A DNA stretch of 30,918 nucleotides from Bacteroidales bacterium (GTDB lineage: Bacteria > Bacteroidota > Bacteroidia > Bacteroidales > P3): positions 1 through 30,918 of the forward strand of contig JAFWOP010000034.1 of assembly GCA_017545365.1 (NCBI GenBank), given 5' to 3'. Below, one piece after another: positions 7,272-16,216 of this stretch. Each line of letters begins with the position of its first letter. The first letter of the stretch is position 1. The position numbers and the translations under genes were made by a program. The notes under the pieces are model-generated. The model saw only the letters and a list, made by a program, of their open reading frames with translations. It was not told the DNA's origin and ran no database searches.

Positions 7272-10265
7272 TTAGAAAGGTTGTACCTTATTGATTTTGC
7301 ATGTGAAAGTAGGTGTGGCAAGCATATAGAGCCCTTGGGGCAATGTTTCGAGGCTGATGCTCTCGCCATAATAGGTGGTGGTGAGCACCACGACGCCGAG
7401 GCTGTTGTATATCTTGACGGGTGTGCCTTGCGGGATGCCGGTCAGGCGGATGGATGAGCTGGTGGGGTTGGGGTAGACCGCTGCAGCATGGCTTCCGACC
7501 GGGTCGATGCCTTCTTCCTCATGAGTGATGAAGCGGACTGAGAAAGAGCAGGTGCTGCCGTTTTCGGTGATGTCGTATATTTCGAAGCTTTCTTCGGGGG
7601 TGCCGTCGGCAAGGTAGGGGTGGGGGTCTGTCGACGGTCCGAATGACTGTCGGCCACTGGCTTGGGAGAAATAGCATTGGGCGGTCTCGCCGGAGATGCT
7701 GTCGATGTCGCTGCCCGGACGGAACACCCAGTAGGCGTTGGGGATGGTGTGGAAGTCGTAGAAGGCATTCCCGCCATGGTAGATGTCGTGCGTCATGGTG
7801 TCGACCCAACGCCCGATAATCAGCCCTTCTCCGGGAATGGAGGACTCGTACTTCTGGTCGGGTGTGCGGTATTCGATGGTGTACCATTGGTTGGAGTCGA
7901 TGGCAGACTTGATATAGTAGAGGTGGTTCTCGGCGCTGGTGTTAAGGCTGTTGATGGTGTAGGTGCCGTCGCTTGTGATTTGAATGGGCGGCTCGGTGAG
8001 GTCGAGCAGGAAATGCTTGTATACTGCCGAAGGATGAGCGAAATGGACGGACATGATGTCGTAGTAAACAGGATATACGTCGGTATGGTTGTAGTAGTGG
8101 TAGAGGTCGGGCAGCCCGATGGAATGGCCCATCTCGTGGGCGAAAGTGCGGAGGGAGAAGTAGTAGCTGCTTTCGAATTCAAAGTTGAAGGCGTTGATGC
8201 GTTTGCCGTTGATGGTGACGGTGCGGCCTACCGAGTCGTGGGGGAAGAACTCCATGTGGGGCCATAACAGTTCGGCCCATGCTGACACGTCGCCTTGGAT
8301 GATGAGCGAGAGGTTGTCGATGTCACCGTCATTGTCGCCATCCAGCACGATGCCTGGTTGGACGAGGTGCAGAGAGTCGATATAGCGGCACACGCGTGCG
8401 ATAAGCTCCGCCTCCCGTGTGGAGATGCTGATTATGGGGTTGGGACGCGTGTAGCCCAGCGGGTTGTCCGCGCTGTAAGGCTGGTAGTAGCCGCGCGGAT
8501 GGGGGTCGACGTAGGGCACTATGTTCGCGCCCTCGTACTGGTCGGCGAACTTGGTGCGGAATTGTATCTGGCCGTAGGACATCTCGTTGAAGTAGTCGGC
8601 CACATTGCGTGTGCCGTTGTTGAAGAGGTCTATCATGTCTATGATATTCTTAGAGAAGGGCTCGTCGTCGGCGAAGCTGACAAACACCACCAGGTTGGTG
8701 TATTCGACGCAGGGGTTCTCGCTCACCATAAATTCCACTTCGAACACATGCTCGGGGTCGGCATAGTAGCTGGTCTCGTCGTAGGGTATGCCCGCATAGA
8801 ACGAGTCGGCACTATACTGCATGAGTGCTGTGTAGGTGCCTTCGGGCAGGTCGAGGTCGTAAGCGAAATGGCATTCGACGGTGTCGCCTGGCTGGAGGAT
8901 GACATGGCGTCCGTCCAGGCATCCGTAATAGTCATAGGACCTGTACACGTTTACACCGAAGTAGAGGTCGCTCACTGTGTCGCCGATATTGGTGAGGCTG
9001 TAGGTGCCTCGGACGGGGCGGTCGAGAGCATAGTTGTAACGGGTCAGGGTCAAGTCCGACGCCATCGTCACCACCGGGATGGGCGAATAGGCGGGCTCCA
9101 GCCCGAAGATGCAGTATTGGAGCGAGGAGAAGTTGTACTGCGTCAGGGGGCGCAGCACATCCACCGAGTAGTAGCCGTTTGAACGACCGTCCCAACCCCA
9201 GTTCACATGGAAGTAGTCCTGACTGTCGTAACCGTCGAAGACGAAGGCGTGGGCCCCCTCAACGGTGCTGTCGGCATCGTTGCGCGACGACTGCCCACAG
9301 TAGAACACGGGCCGTCTGGCAGCAATGTCCTCCTTCAGCATCTGTATCCAGCCCGCGGTGGAGGAGTAGGTCTTGTATGCCACTGAAGCATTGGGGCTGT
9401 AGTGGAAATAGTGCTGGAATCCCAAGAGGGCGGATGCGATTTGAGCACCCGACGACCCTTGGCAGTCCGAGTTGTACATCATGTTGGCACTGATGCCGCA
9501 ATGCGAGAGCAGAGTAGCAACGGCCTCGATTTCTGTCGGTGAGCTGCTGTCGGTCAGTTTGCAGGGCATGTCGGCATAACGGTATGTGGCATTGGCGAAA
9601 TCGGCATATAATGTGCCGTACCGCCAGCAGTCGTATTCGCCTTCGTGTGTGTAGCTGTGGCTGCCCAGCCCGTGCTGAGGGAACTGCCAGTAGCGCATAA
9701 TCTGCCCCATGGCCAACGCCACGCAGCCCACTGTGGGGCGGCCTTCGAAGCGGGTCATGGTGCTGTCGGCGGCCATGGCGCTGTCGTAGGGCGCCATGCT
9801 GTTGTAGCCGTAGCGGTACTGGTTCCATTCGGTGACCAGCATCGGAGCCACGCTGTCGGGCAGGTCGGTAGCGGCCTTGGCAGGCGGGATGTAGGCCCTG
9901 TGCAGCTCGTCCAAGGTGGTGCTGCCCAGTTGGGCGATTTGGCCCTCATATTCTTTTAGCCAATAGGACAAGCCGTCGGGCATGTCGTCGGCATCGATGT
10001 TGCCGGTGGCGGAGTAGGCAAGGATGGGGCGGGTGCGCTTGTCGCAGCTGGCCACCACAAAGCCGCCGCCCATAATGTTGTATGCCTCCACCTGTTTGAG
10101 ACATGGCAGCGGCACCTGTTTCACTTCGACAGGGCTCGCGCCCCCCTTCAGCAGGGTGGCAAAAGACTGCGCGTTGGCCAAGGCGTAGGCGTTCGACGAC
10201 GATTGGGCCGCGGCCGCAGCCTGCAGCCCCAATAATACGACAATAACAGATAGTATCTTATTCAT
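7272..10265 (-). CDS. Secreted dual protease: C10 (streptopain-like) cysteine peptidase plus M6-like metallopeptidase, T9SS cargo
   Basis: This 997-aa protein has a signal peptide (1-20) and a C10-type propeptide (about 22-110). The C10 peptidase domain (about 140-395) has C181 in [15 protein letters not shown]339 in GAHAF and W356 in NWGW. A beta-sandwich linker (about 400-515) follows, then a metallopeptidase domain (about 520-860) with H710-E-M-G-H714-SIGLPDLY, the zinc motif of the M6/immune-inhibitor-A type. Residues about 927-997 ([11 protein letters not shown] through KIYNSLG to LPQGLYML) form an A-type T9SS sorting domain. It should be exported across the outer membrane and anchored or released there. 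Both active sites look intact. Having two catalytic classes in one chain is unusual. The upstream gap holds a palindromic repeat and no -7 box that I can see. Confidence 0.9.
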   Translation of the reverse strand: MNKILSVIVVLLGLQAAAAAQSSSNAYALANAQSFATLLKGGASPVEVKQVPLPCLKQVEAYNIMGGGFVVASCDKRTRPILAYSATGNIDADDMPDGLSYWLKEYEGQIAQLGSTTLDELHRAYIPPAKAATDLPDSVAPMLVTEWNQYRYGYNSMAPYDSAMAADSTMTRFEGRPTVGCVALAMGQIMRYWQFPQHGLGSHSYTHEGEYDCWRYGTLYADFANATYRYADMPCKLTDSSSPTEIEAVATLLSHCGISANMMYNSDCQGSSGAQIASALLGFQHYFHYSPNASVAYKTYSSTAGWIQMLKEDIAARRPVFYCGQSSRNDADSTVEGAHAFVFDGYDSQDYFHVNWGWDGRSNGYYSVDVLRPLTQYNFSSLQYCIFGLEPAYSPIPVVTMASDLTLTRYNYALDRPVRGTYSLTNIGDTVSDLYFGVNVYRSYDYYGCLDGRHVILQPGDTVECHFAYDLDLPEGTYTALMQYSADSFYAGIPYDETSYYADPEHVFEVEFMVSENPCVEYTNLVVFVSFADDEPFSKNIIDMIDLFNNGTRNVADYFNEMSYGQIQFRTKFADQYEGANIVPYVDPHPRGYYQPYSADNPLGYTRPNPIISISTREAELIARVCRYIDSLHLVQPGIVLDGDNDGDIDNLSLIIQGDVSAWAELLWPHMEFFPHDSVGRTVTINGKRINAFNFEFESSYYFSLRTFAHEMGHSIGLPDLYHYYNHTDVYPVYYDIMSVHFAHPSAVYKHFLLDLTEPPIQITSDGTYTINSLNTSAENHLYYIKSAIDSNQWYTIEYRTPDQKYESSIPGEGLIIGRWVDTMTHDIYHGGNAFYDFHTIPNAYWVFRPGSDIDSISGETAQCYFSQASGRQSFGPSTDPHPYLADGTPEESFEIYDITENGSTCSFSVRFITHEEEGIDPVGSHAAAVYPNPTSSSIRLTGIPQGTPVKIYNSLGVVVLTTTYYGESISLETLPQGLYMLATPTFTCKINKVQPF

Positions 10266-10270
10266 AAATC

Positions 10271-10413
10271 TTTTGAATGCTTGAATGCTTGAATTATTGC
10301 TTGAATGCTTGATTGTGTTAATGCTTGAATGCTTGATTGTGTAAATGCCTGAGTGGCTGGCGCGGTCAAATTACTCAAACAATCAGACAATCAAGCAATC
10401 AAGAAATCAGTTC
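10271..10413. repeat. Dispersed palindromic intergenic repeat, copy A
   Basis: GCTTGAATGCTTGA-type heptads (10278-10340) are followed by the core CGCGGTCAAATTACTCA (10361-10377) and then CAATCAAGCAATCAAG. The outer arms form an 11-bp stem (10330-10340 with 10387-10397), and GAGT/ACTC pairs inside. Near-identical copies occur at 13061-13164 (same orientation) and 20811-20930 (inverted). Confidence 0.85.
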
Positions 10414-10441
10414 TTACTTCTCAATTCTCACCTCTCAATTC
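10413..10441. repeat. CTCAATT-type short repeat at the AsmA gene end
   Basis: The plus strand reads CTTCTCAATTCTCACCTCTCAATTC. The stop codon of the AsmA gene lies inside it. Related sequences occur at 20881-20903 (between genes) and 21262-21293 (inside the YfhO gene). Confidence 0.65.
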
Positions 10442-12436
10442 CAAAGTCACTGCATAGCCCTCCTTCTTGACATCCTCGCTGGGCTTGAGCGAAGTGATGG
10501 TGAACTGTTGGCGGCTCAGCCCCAAGCGTTCAAGGTGGCGGCGGAGGAGTTTGTTGAAATGTTCGTAGTCGATGCCCTCTTCCTTATCATCTTGGCGTGT
10601 CTGCAGCTCGAATTTCAGAACCATGCTCTCGTCGCTCTTCGCCAGGTTGGCCACCTTATCTATCTGGTAGAACTGCTCCGAGGTGAAGTCCTGCTCTTTG
10701 GGGTCGATGGCGATGAAGAGGCCTGCTTCATCATCCTCTGCGGAGCCGAACAGGCGCATGGGCGACGTTGCCACCTTCACTATCAGGTTGCCCAGCGTCT
10801 TCCAAACCATCTTCATGTATTTGAATTCGGGGTTGTCGATGTTGCCGCTGACCGGCACCTCCAACAGCACCTTGCCGTCCTTGTCCTTCAGCACATACAG
10901 GGCTGCTTTCACGGGCAGCTTCAAACGTGGCTTCACCCCTTTCTGCTTCGCACCCAGCGTGGGCTTGTAGATGTCTATCTTGTTCTTCCCATCCAGCTGG
11001 CTGCTGCCTATGGTGTTGGTGCTGGAGAGGCTGAAGACACCCTCGCTGAAGGGCATGCCGAAGTAGGCCGTCATGTAAGGGTTGAAGTCGGTGAGGTGAA
11101 GGTTGCGTATGTTGATTTGGAGCAGCTGACGCTGCTTCCAGTCGGCGATGCTGCCGTTCCATTCCACGTTGGCGGTGCCTCCGTTGGGCAGGGTGGCGGA
11201 GATGCGGGCGTTGCCCCCGCCCGAAGTGGTGAGGTTGTATGACTCGATGCGTATGTCGGTCACAGGAAACAGGAATTCGGTGGGCAGGGTGTGGTCGGCG
11301 TAGGTGAAGCTGCTGTTGTGGAGCAGGAGGTGGCCGACATGAAGCTTCATAGGAGGCAGGTTGCTCTCGATGGTGTCTGAGCCAGCTACGGTGTCAATCA
11401 TGGCGGTGGCAGAGTCCACTATCTGGGGCATCAGCAGACGCGAGATGGTGTTGGTGCTGTCGGCGAACAGCTCATAGCCGGCCATGAGGCCGTCGATGGT
11501 GATGCTGCGGATGTCGTAGAGCTGCTGGGCGATGACGATACGCTCGATTTCCACGTTGGAGCGTCGGATGGAGGCCACCGACTGCTGCTCGTTGTCGATG
11601 ATGTCGGCACCCACAATGTCCGATTTGGCCGAGATGGTCATGTCCAAGATATGGTTCAGGTTGCCATGAGCCGTGGCATCGAGGTCAACATGCCCGCGAA
11701 TCTCTTCAATATAGGCGCGGTTGGCCATATACGGCAGTGCCTGGTTCAAGGCCAGCTGCTCCAGCTTCAGGCTGATGTCGAACTCCTTGCTTTCCGAGTC
11801 GTAGTTGCCGTTGGCGGTGAGGGTGCCCCCTTCGGCCAGTGCCACCGAGAGGTCGGCGCCGGTGCGTTCCCTGCCGCCGAAGGCAAAGTCGGGCACATGC
11901 AGGTTCAGATGGTTGAAGCCCAGGTGGCTGTTCTTCTGAAGGTCGGCATAGTGGATGCTGCCGTCGGCGAGGCGTATTTTGTGCAGGCTCACCCGCCACG
12001 GGCTGGGGGTGGTGTCCTCCACGGAAGAAGAATCCTCCTCGTTCTGGAAACGCTCTATGATGCTTGTGAAGTTGAACAAGGAGCTGTCCTGCCAGATATT
12101 GGCCTGCAGCCCCACCAGGTCGATATGGCGCACCCATACCTGCCGGCCGATGAGGCGGAGTAGCGACACCGCCACATCCAGCGTGTCGAACCCGGCAAAC
12201 AGCGTCGTGCCGTCCTCCTCATACACCGCCAAATCGTGCACTGCCACATGCCCCGTGAAGAGGTTCACCCCCACGTGGTCCACCATTACCTTGCGCCCCA
12301 AGAGCTCGGGGAGATTGCGGTTGGCATACCGTTTGGCAGCACAGCCGCCGAAAACAGACCCAAATACAACTATAAGCAGCAGCAACGCCGCGATGACGCT
12401 TATTACTATACGCGTGATTTTCAATATTTTCTTCAT
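10421..12436 (-). CDS. AsmA/DUF748-family membrane-anchored protein
   Basis: The start was chosen at ATG 12436, giving MKKILKITRIVISV and 671 aa. A longer open frame upstream is ruled out by a strong promoter 25 bp before this ATG. Residues about 8-30 form one membrane segment, followed by a long periplasmic part of beta-strand repeats typical of AsmA-like proteins (VMVDHVGVNLFTGHVAVHDL, IDLVGLQANI, NFNHLNL-type strands). The family is linked to lipid transport and outer-membrane homeostasis; the exact function here is unknown. The last residues (ELRGEN) are encoded within a CTCAATT-type repeat shared with other gene ends in the window. Confidence 0.82.
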   Translation of the reverse strand: MKKILKITRIVISVIAALLLLIVVFGSVFGGCAAKRYANRNLPELLGRKVMVDHVGVNLFTGHVAVHDLAVYEEDGTTLFAGFDTLDVAVSLLRLIGRQVWVRHIDLVGLQANIWQDSSLFNFTSIIERFQNEEDSSSVEDTTPSPWRVSLHKIRLADGSIHYADLQKNSHLGFNHLNLHVPDFAFGGRERTGADLSVALAEGGTLTANGNYDSESKEFDISLKLEQLALNQALPYMANRAYIEEIRGHVDLDATAHGNLNHILDMTISAKSDIVGADIIDNEQQSVASIRRSNVEIERIVIAQQLYDIRSITIDGLMAGYELFADSTNTISRLLMPQIVDSATAMIDTVAGSDTIESNLPPMKLHVGHLLLHNSSFTYADHTLPTEFLFPVTDIRIESYNLTTSGGGNARISATLPNGGTANVEWNGSIADWKQRQLLQINIRNLHLTDFNPYMTAYFGMPFSEGVFSLSSTNTIGSSQLDGKNKIDIYKPTLGAKQKGVKPRLKLPVKAALYVLKDKDGKVLLEVPVSGNIDNPEFKYMKMVWKTLGNLIVKVATSPMRLFGSAEDDEAGLFIAIDPKEQDFTSEQFYQIDKVANLAKSDESMVLKFELQTRQDDKEEGIDYEHFNKLLRRHLERLGLSRQQFTITSLKPSEDVKKEGYAVTLELRGEN

Positions 12437-12460
12437 GTCGATAAAACTATTGTCAGACTG

Positions 12461-12491
12461 CAAAAATAAATATTTTTTGCCATTCTGCAAA
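12461..12491 (-). promoter_or_regulatory. Complete Bacteroidota promoter for the AsmA gene (TTTG-N19-TATTTTTG)
   Basis: On the minus strand, TTTG (12488-12491), exactly 19 bp, then TATTTTTG (12461-12468) match both boxes and the spacing of the Bacteroidota consensus. The expected transcription start is about 15-20 nt before the ATG at 12436. This decides the start of the AsmA gene. Confidence 0.8.
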
Positions 12492-12532
12492 AAAATGATT
12501 TGCACTTTTCCCTTTATATGCCAAAAAATGTG

Positions 12533-12540
12533 TATCTTTG
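12533..12540 (+). promoter_or_regulatory. -7 promoter box (TATCTTTG), divergent from the AsmA promoter
   Basis: TATCTTTG lies 26 bp before the ATG at 12567, giving a leader of roughly 20 nt. The -33 box is not clear. It decides the start at 12567 over a longer open frame that extends far upstream. Confidence 0.7.
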
Positions 12541-12566
12541 CATTTTCAATCTTAATAATAACAGCT

Positions 12567-13073
12567 ATGAAAGCAACACAAATAAAGGTACAACCTTTTC
12601 TAAGAACGTTATCAATCGACCTTGTTCTGCTGTCGGCCGCATGTCTGGTGCCCACAGCGTCGCACCTTTTGGCGTGGCCCATCTACCAGCTCAATCCCAT
12701 GCTGCTGATGCTGCTGGCCGGCATGCTTCTGGTGCGCGACCGCCGCAACGCCTACCTCATGGCGGTGCTTCTGCCTATGGTGTCGATGCTGGCTGTGGGC
12801 ATGCCCACCCCGCTCAAGGCATTGTGTATGTCGGCTGAGTTTGCGACTGTCGTGTTTCTCAGTGGCATAATGCGGTCGTGGAACACGAAGTTTCTCACCT
12901 CTTTTGGCTCCATGGCGCTGGCCGTTGTGGGGGGCAAATGTGTCTACTACCTCCTCAAAGCCCTCATCATCTCGCCTGCCGTGTTGGTGTCCACCCCCCT
13001 CTGGATACAGGGATTGTCGGTGCTGGCTGCTGCCCTCATCTTCGCAGCCTTGAATCAATGCTCGAATGCATAA
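12567..13073 (+). CDS. Small polytopic membrane protein, possibly an ECF-transporter S-component-like protein
   Basis: The 168-aa protein consists almost entirely of hydrophobic helices (about 12-33, 42-57, 63-78, 84-103, 115-135, 140-162), so five or six membrane passes. It contains NPMLLMLLAGMLLVRDRRNAYLMAVLLP and KALCMSAE. Size, helix number and a charged loop after the second helix recall substrate-binding S components of ECF vitamin transporters, but I see no ligand motif and no ATPase neighbour. This is a guess from general resemblance only. The stop codon falls at the start of repeat copy B, and the last residues (NQCSNA) are encoded by repeat-like sequence. Confidence 0.6.
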   Translation: MKATQIKVQPFLRTLSIDLVLLSAACLVPTASHLLAWPIYQLNPMLLMLLAGMLLVRDRRNAYLMAVLLPMVSMLAVGMPTPLKALCMSAEFATVVFLSGIMRSWNTKFLTSFGSMALAVVGGKCVYYLLKALIISPAVLVSTPLWIQGLSVLAAALIFAALNQCSNA

Positions 13074-13164
13074 ATTATTGCTTGAATGCTTGAATGTGTT
13101 AATGCTTGAGTGCCTGGCGCGGTCAAATTACTCACACAATCAAGCAATCAAACAATCAAACAAT
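13061..13164. repeat. Dispersed palindromic intergenic repeat, copy B
   Basis: AATTATTGCTTGAATGCTTG and TGTGTTAATGCTTGAGTG lead to the core CGCGGTCAAATTACTCA (13118-13134) and then ACACAATCAAGCAATCAAAC. Same orientation as copy A and nearly the same sequence. It starts in the last codons of the upstream gene and ends 9 bp before the next ATG. Confidence 0.85.
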
Positions 13165-13172
13165 CTTTTGAT

Positions 13173-13967
13173 ATGAAAAAGACAATAGTACTAGCTCTTA
13201 TCCTAGCCGTTCTCCCAGCCATGGCACAGAATGCTCTGCCTGACACAGCCTCAGTGGGCAAATGTGGTGGACTGTTTTCTGTCAGCCCCACGATGAAGGT
13301 CCGGTTCTCTCCGGGCAACCTTCAGTATCAGCCCATCACCCACCTCTGCCGTTTTGCATCAGAGCAGACCGAGGTGCTTGGCTGGAGGCCTTTCTTTGCC
13401 AACGACCGTTACAAAGGATGGATTGATCTTTTCGGTTGGGGCACTGCCACCAACCCCACCAACTACTCTGTCAAGCCGGAGGACTATACCTTCACCGACT
13501 GGGGGTTCCTTTGTGGCCTTCCTACCAATGGCGGCAAGATGTGGCGTACCCTCTCAATGGATGAGTGGACCTACCTGCTGGCCAAACGTCCGCGGGCGCG
13601 CCGCCTGTATGCCATCGCATATGTCGACCGCCATTATGGTCTCATCCTCCTGCCCGACGGTTGGAAATGCCCCAAGGGCGTGTATGTTAAGACTGGTCCT
13701 AAGGAGGATCACGCCAATTGGTACACCAGCGAGGCATGGGCCAAGCTCGAGGCTGCGGGTGCAGTGTTCCTTCCCGCCGAAGAGCAGCGTGTGGGGACTG
13801 AAGCCCAAGGCACTGCCTCCAGTTGTCGTTATTGGACCTCCTCGGCCAATGCCAAGAAGGGGGGCGAGGCCCTGTTTGTCTATGTCGACCCCTATGTGCC
13901 ACAAGCCCGCTCGGCTGCCAAGCATATAGGGCTCTCAGTAAGGCTGGTGCAGGAAATGTATGATTAA
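13173..13967 (+). CDS. Secreted FISUMP-like domain protein
   Basis: The start at ATG 13173 gives 264 aa with a clear signal peptide (MKKTIVLALILAVLPAMAQ). The mature part has the pattern FSVSPTMKVRFSPGNLQYQ, then the WIDLFGWGT block, a LSMDEWTYLL block, LPDGWKCPKG, and a WTSSAN...GLSVRLVQ end. This matches a large Bacteroidales paralogous family related to the Fibrobacter succinogenes major paralogous (FISUMP) domain, which has a C-type-lectin/formylglycine-enzyme-like look. Function is unknown; a carbohydrate- or protein-binding role outside the inner membrane is inference. It has no T9SS tail. Confidence 0.75.
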   Translation: MKKTIVLALILAVLPAMAQNALPDTASVGKCGGLFSVSPTMKVRFSPGNLQYQPITHLCRFASEQTEVLGWRPFFANDRYKGWIDLFGWGTATNPTNYSVKPEDYTFTDWGFLCGLPTNGGKMWRTLSMDEWTYLLAKRPRARRLYAIAYVDRHYGLILLPDGWKCPKGVYVKTGPKEDHANWYTSEAWAKLEAAGAVFLPAEEQRVGTEAQGTASSCRYWTSSANAKKGGEALFVYVDPYVPQARSAAKHIGLSVRLVQEMYD

Positions 13968-13987
13968 CCTATTAACTCATTAACACA

Positions 13988-14701
13988 TTGAACATAGCAG
14001 TCATACTGGCAGGCGGCACAGGTTCGCGCATGGGGATGGACAAACCCAAGCAGTTTGCCGATTTGGGCGGACGTATGGTGATTGAGTGCAGCATTGATGC
14101 CTTCGACCAGGCCGTCGGCATTGACGAGGTGGCAGTGGTAATCCATCCCGACTGGAAAGACTATATGCAGTCGGTGGTAGAAAAAAACAGTTGGCGCAAA
14201 GTCAGGCGGCTGATTGATGGTGGGACGGAGCGGTACATGTCCAGCCTCAACGCTATAGCCGCCTACCTCGACATGCCAGACGACACCAACCTGATTATCC
14301 ACGATGCCGCACGCCCATTCGTGTCGCAGGAGGTGATTGCAAGGGTGGTAGAGTCCCTCCGGCATCATGAGGCTGTGGGTGTCGGCATCCCTTCGACAGA
14401 CACCGTGTGGGAAGTGCGACAGGATTTCGACCCCACCCTGTCGAAGTTCATCGTGCGCATTCCTGAGCGCAGCACCATGTGGAGGGCGCAAACCCCGCAG
14501 GCCTTCCGACTCCCTCTGATTCGCGATGCCTACCAGGTGGCTCTACAGGACCCCCAGTTTCGGGCCACCGACGACTGCTGCGTGGTCCGCCGCTACCTTC
14601 CGTCCGTAAAAGTGTATATAGTCGAAGGAGAAGAGGCAAATAAGAAGATTACTTTTTTTGAAGATATAGTTAATAGGAGAATTTCGTGTAAAGACAGGTG
14701 A
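13988..14701 (+). CDS. IspD/TarI-family cytidylyltransferase (probably a polyol-phosphate cytidylyltransferase)
   Basis: The 237-aa protein has the CTP-binding start LAGGTGSRMGMDKPKQF (8-23), HDAARPF (105-111), PSTDTV and RAQTPQAF (166-173). It starts at TTG 13988, because the next ATG (codon 16) would remove the CTP loop. It is very similar to the N-terminal half of the fused enzyme just downstream, notably TDDCxVVRxYLPxVKVYIVxGE, which is closer to TarI/Bcs1 enzymes than to housekeeping IspD. Ribitol-5-phosphate is therefore a likelier substrate than methylerythritol phosphate, though this is inference. Base composition changes inside the gene: up to about 14605 it is GC-rich; the last 30 codons or so are AT-rich. 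Confidence 0.8.
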   Translation: MNIAVILAGGTGSRMGMDKPKQFADLGGRMVIECSIDAFDQAVGIDEVAVVIHPDWKDYMQSVVEKNSWRKVRRLIDGGTERYMSSLNAIAAYLDMPDDTNLIIHDAARPFVSQEVIARVVESLRHHEAVGVGIPSTDTVWEVRQDFDPTLSKFIVRIPERSTMWRAQTPQAFRLPLIRDAYQVALQDPQFRATDDCCVVRRYLPSVKVYIVEGEEANKKITFFEDIVNRRISCKDR

Positions 14702-14803
14702 CTACAGTTGGGGCAACCTTCTTATACAAAACAGAATAATGACCGATGGATCAAAAGTATAAATAAACACTACTATATAGTGGTATACAGAAAGATTATT
14801 GTT

Positions 14804-16183
14804 ATGAAGAATATTGCGATAATATTAGCAGGAGGAAGTGGATCCCGCATGGGTGGAGAAACTCCTAAGCAGTTTTTGAAAGTTGCGGGGAAGAAAATAA
14901 TAGAGCATACGATTGATGTATTTGAGAAAAATGAGAATATTGATGAAATAGCTATAGTTTGTAAATCAGATTATATATCTGATATGGAACAGATTGTGGT
15001 GAGTAATGAATATAAAAAGGTTAAGAAAATCTTACAAGGCGGTAAGGAGCGATATCTTTCGTCCTTGTCTGCTATTCTCGCTTATGATAGCGATGAAGAC
15101 AATCTAATCTTCCATGATGCTGTTCGTCCAATGGTCAATAATAGAATAATTGATGATTGCATTGCAGCTCTTCAACAGTACGATGCCATTGATGTTGCAA
15201 TTCCAGCTACGGATACTATCATTCAAGTAAACGATGAAAACTGTATTACAAACATCCCTGCTCGTGATACATTACGTAGTGGGCAGACACCTCAGTGCTT
15301 TAAGAGAGGTGTCATTAAAAAAGCGTACGACCTTGCTTTGAAAGACCCTGACTTCAAAACAACAGATGATTGTGGCGTTGTGCGACATTACCTTCCAGAT
15401 GTTAAGGTTTATATAGTGCCAGGCGAGGTCTTCAATATGAAAATTACATATATGGAAGACTTGTTCTTGTTAGACAAACTATATCAGCTGAAGACTATAG
15501 TTGGAAATAGTCATAAACTCTCTGAACGAGCTCTGAATGAAATTCCCAACAAAGTAATGGTGGTCTTTGGAGGCTCTTATGGGATTGGAGAGGAAGTTGT
15601 TAGATATGGCCGTGAGTTGGGTGCTGTTGTATATAGTTTCTCACGTTCACAAAATGGTGTGGATGTTACTAATATTGAACAAGTACGCAAAGCCTTGGCT
15701 GATGTGAAACACCGCAATGGACGTATTGATTATGTTGTTAATACAGCAGGGGTATTAGTTAGGGAGCCGTTGTTCTCTATGAGCGATGAAGATATTGTGC
15801 GCAGTATCAATATCAATTATCTTGGAGTTGTAAATGTTGCAAAGGCATCATATGAGTATCTAAAAGAGAGTCATGGTTCTATTCTCTTTTATACGAGCAG
15901 TAGCTATACGCGTGGACGTATGATGTACAGCATATATAGTTCAACCAAGGCGGCTATTGTCAATTTGGTACAGGCTTTGGCAGAAGAATGGCTTGACAAG
16001 GGTATCCGTGTTAATTGTATTAATCCGGAACGTACAAAGACGCCGATGCGGCTTAATGCATTCGGAGTTGAACCCGAAGGTTCATTGCTTGAAGCTAAAT
16101 ATGTAGGCATCACCTCTATTAATACTCTTGTTAGCAGTCATTCAGGTGAAGTGATAGACGTGAAAAGGTCAGTAATAACTTAA
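14804..16183 (+). CDS. Bifunctional cytidylyltransferase / SDR reductase, Acs1/Bcs1-type CDP-ribitol synthase
   Basis: The start was set at ATG 14804 (MKNIAIILAGGSGSRMGG), giving 459 aa; a longer upstream frame lacks family similarity. Residues 1-225 are an IspD/TarI-type cytidylyltransferase (LAGGSGSRMG, HDAVRP, SGQTPQCF). Residues about 245-459 are a short-chain dehydrogenase with GGSYGIG (256-262), NTAG (313-316), TSSS (364-367) and Y378-S-S-T-K382. This domain order matches Haemophilus influenzae Acs1/Bcs1, which reduce ribulose-5-phosphate to ribitol-5-phosphate and activate it with CTP to CDP-ribitol. The gene is AT-rich, unlike its upstream neighbour, and begins the islet. Confidence 0.85.
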   Translation: MKNIAIILAGGSGSRMGGETPKQFLKVAGKKIIEHTIDVFEKNENIDEIAIVCKSDYISDMEQIVVSNEYKKVKKILQGGKERYLSSLSAILAYDSDEDNLIFHDAVRPMVNNRIIDDCIAALQQYDAIDVAIPATDTIIQVNDENCITNIPARDTLRSGQTPQCFKRGVIKKAYDLALKDPDFKTTDDCGVVRHYLPDVKVYIVPGEVFNMKITYMEDLFLLDKLYQLKTIVGNSHKLSERALNEIPNKVMVVFGGSYGIGEEVVRYGRELGAVVYSFSRSQNGVDVTNIEQVRKALADVKHRNGRIDYVVNTAGVLVREPLFSMSDEDIVRSININYLGVVNVAKASYEYLKESHGSILFYTSSSYTRGRMMYSIYSSTKAAIVNLVQALAEEWLDKGIRVNCINPERTKTPMRLNAFGVEPEGSLLEAKYVGITSINTLVSSHSGEVIDVKRSVIT

Positions 16184-16216
16184 ACACTAAGTTTGTAGTC
16201 AAAGTATTGAAATGTT

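Noticed and set aside
13988..14701. Housekeeping IspD of the methylerythritol phosphate pathway
   Set aside because: It cannot be excluded, but the C-terminal blocks match the fused CDP-ribitol-type enzyme next to it much better, so the broader family name was used.
14708..14803. N-terminal extension (32 residues) of the fused cytidylyltransferase/SDR
   Set aside because: The extension has no family similarity; the conserved MKNIAIILAGG start at 14804 is preceded by a plausible untranslated stretch with an inverted repeat (14768-14782).
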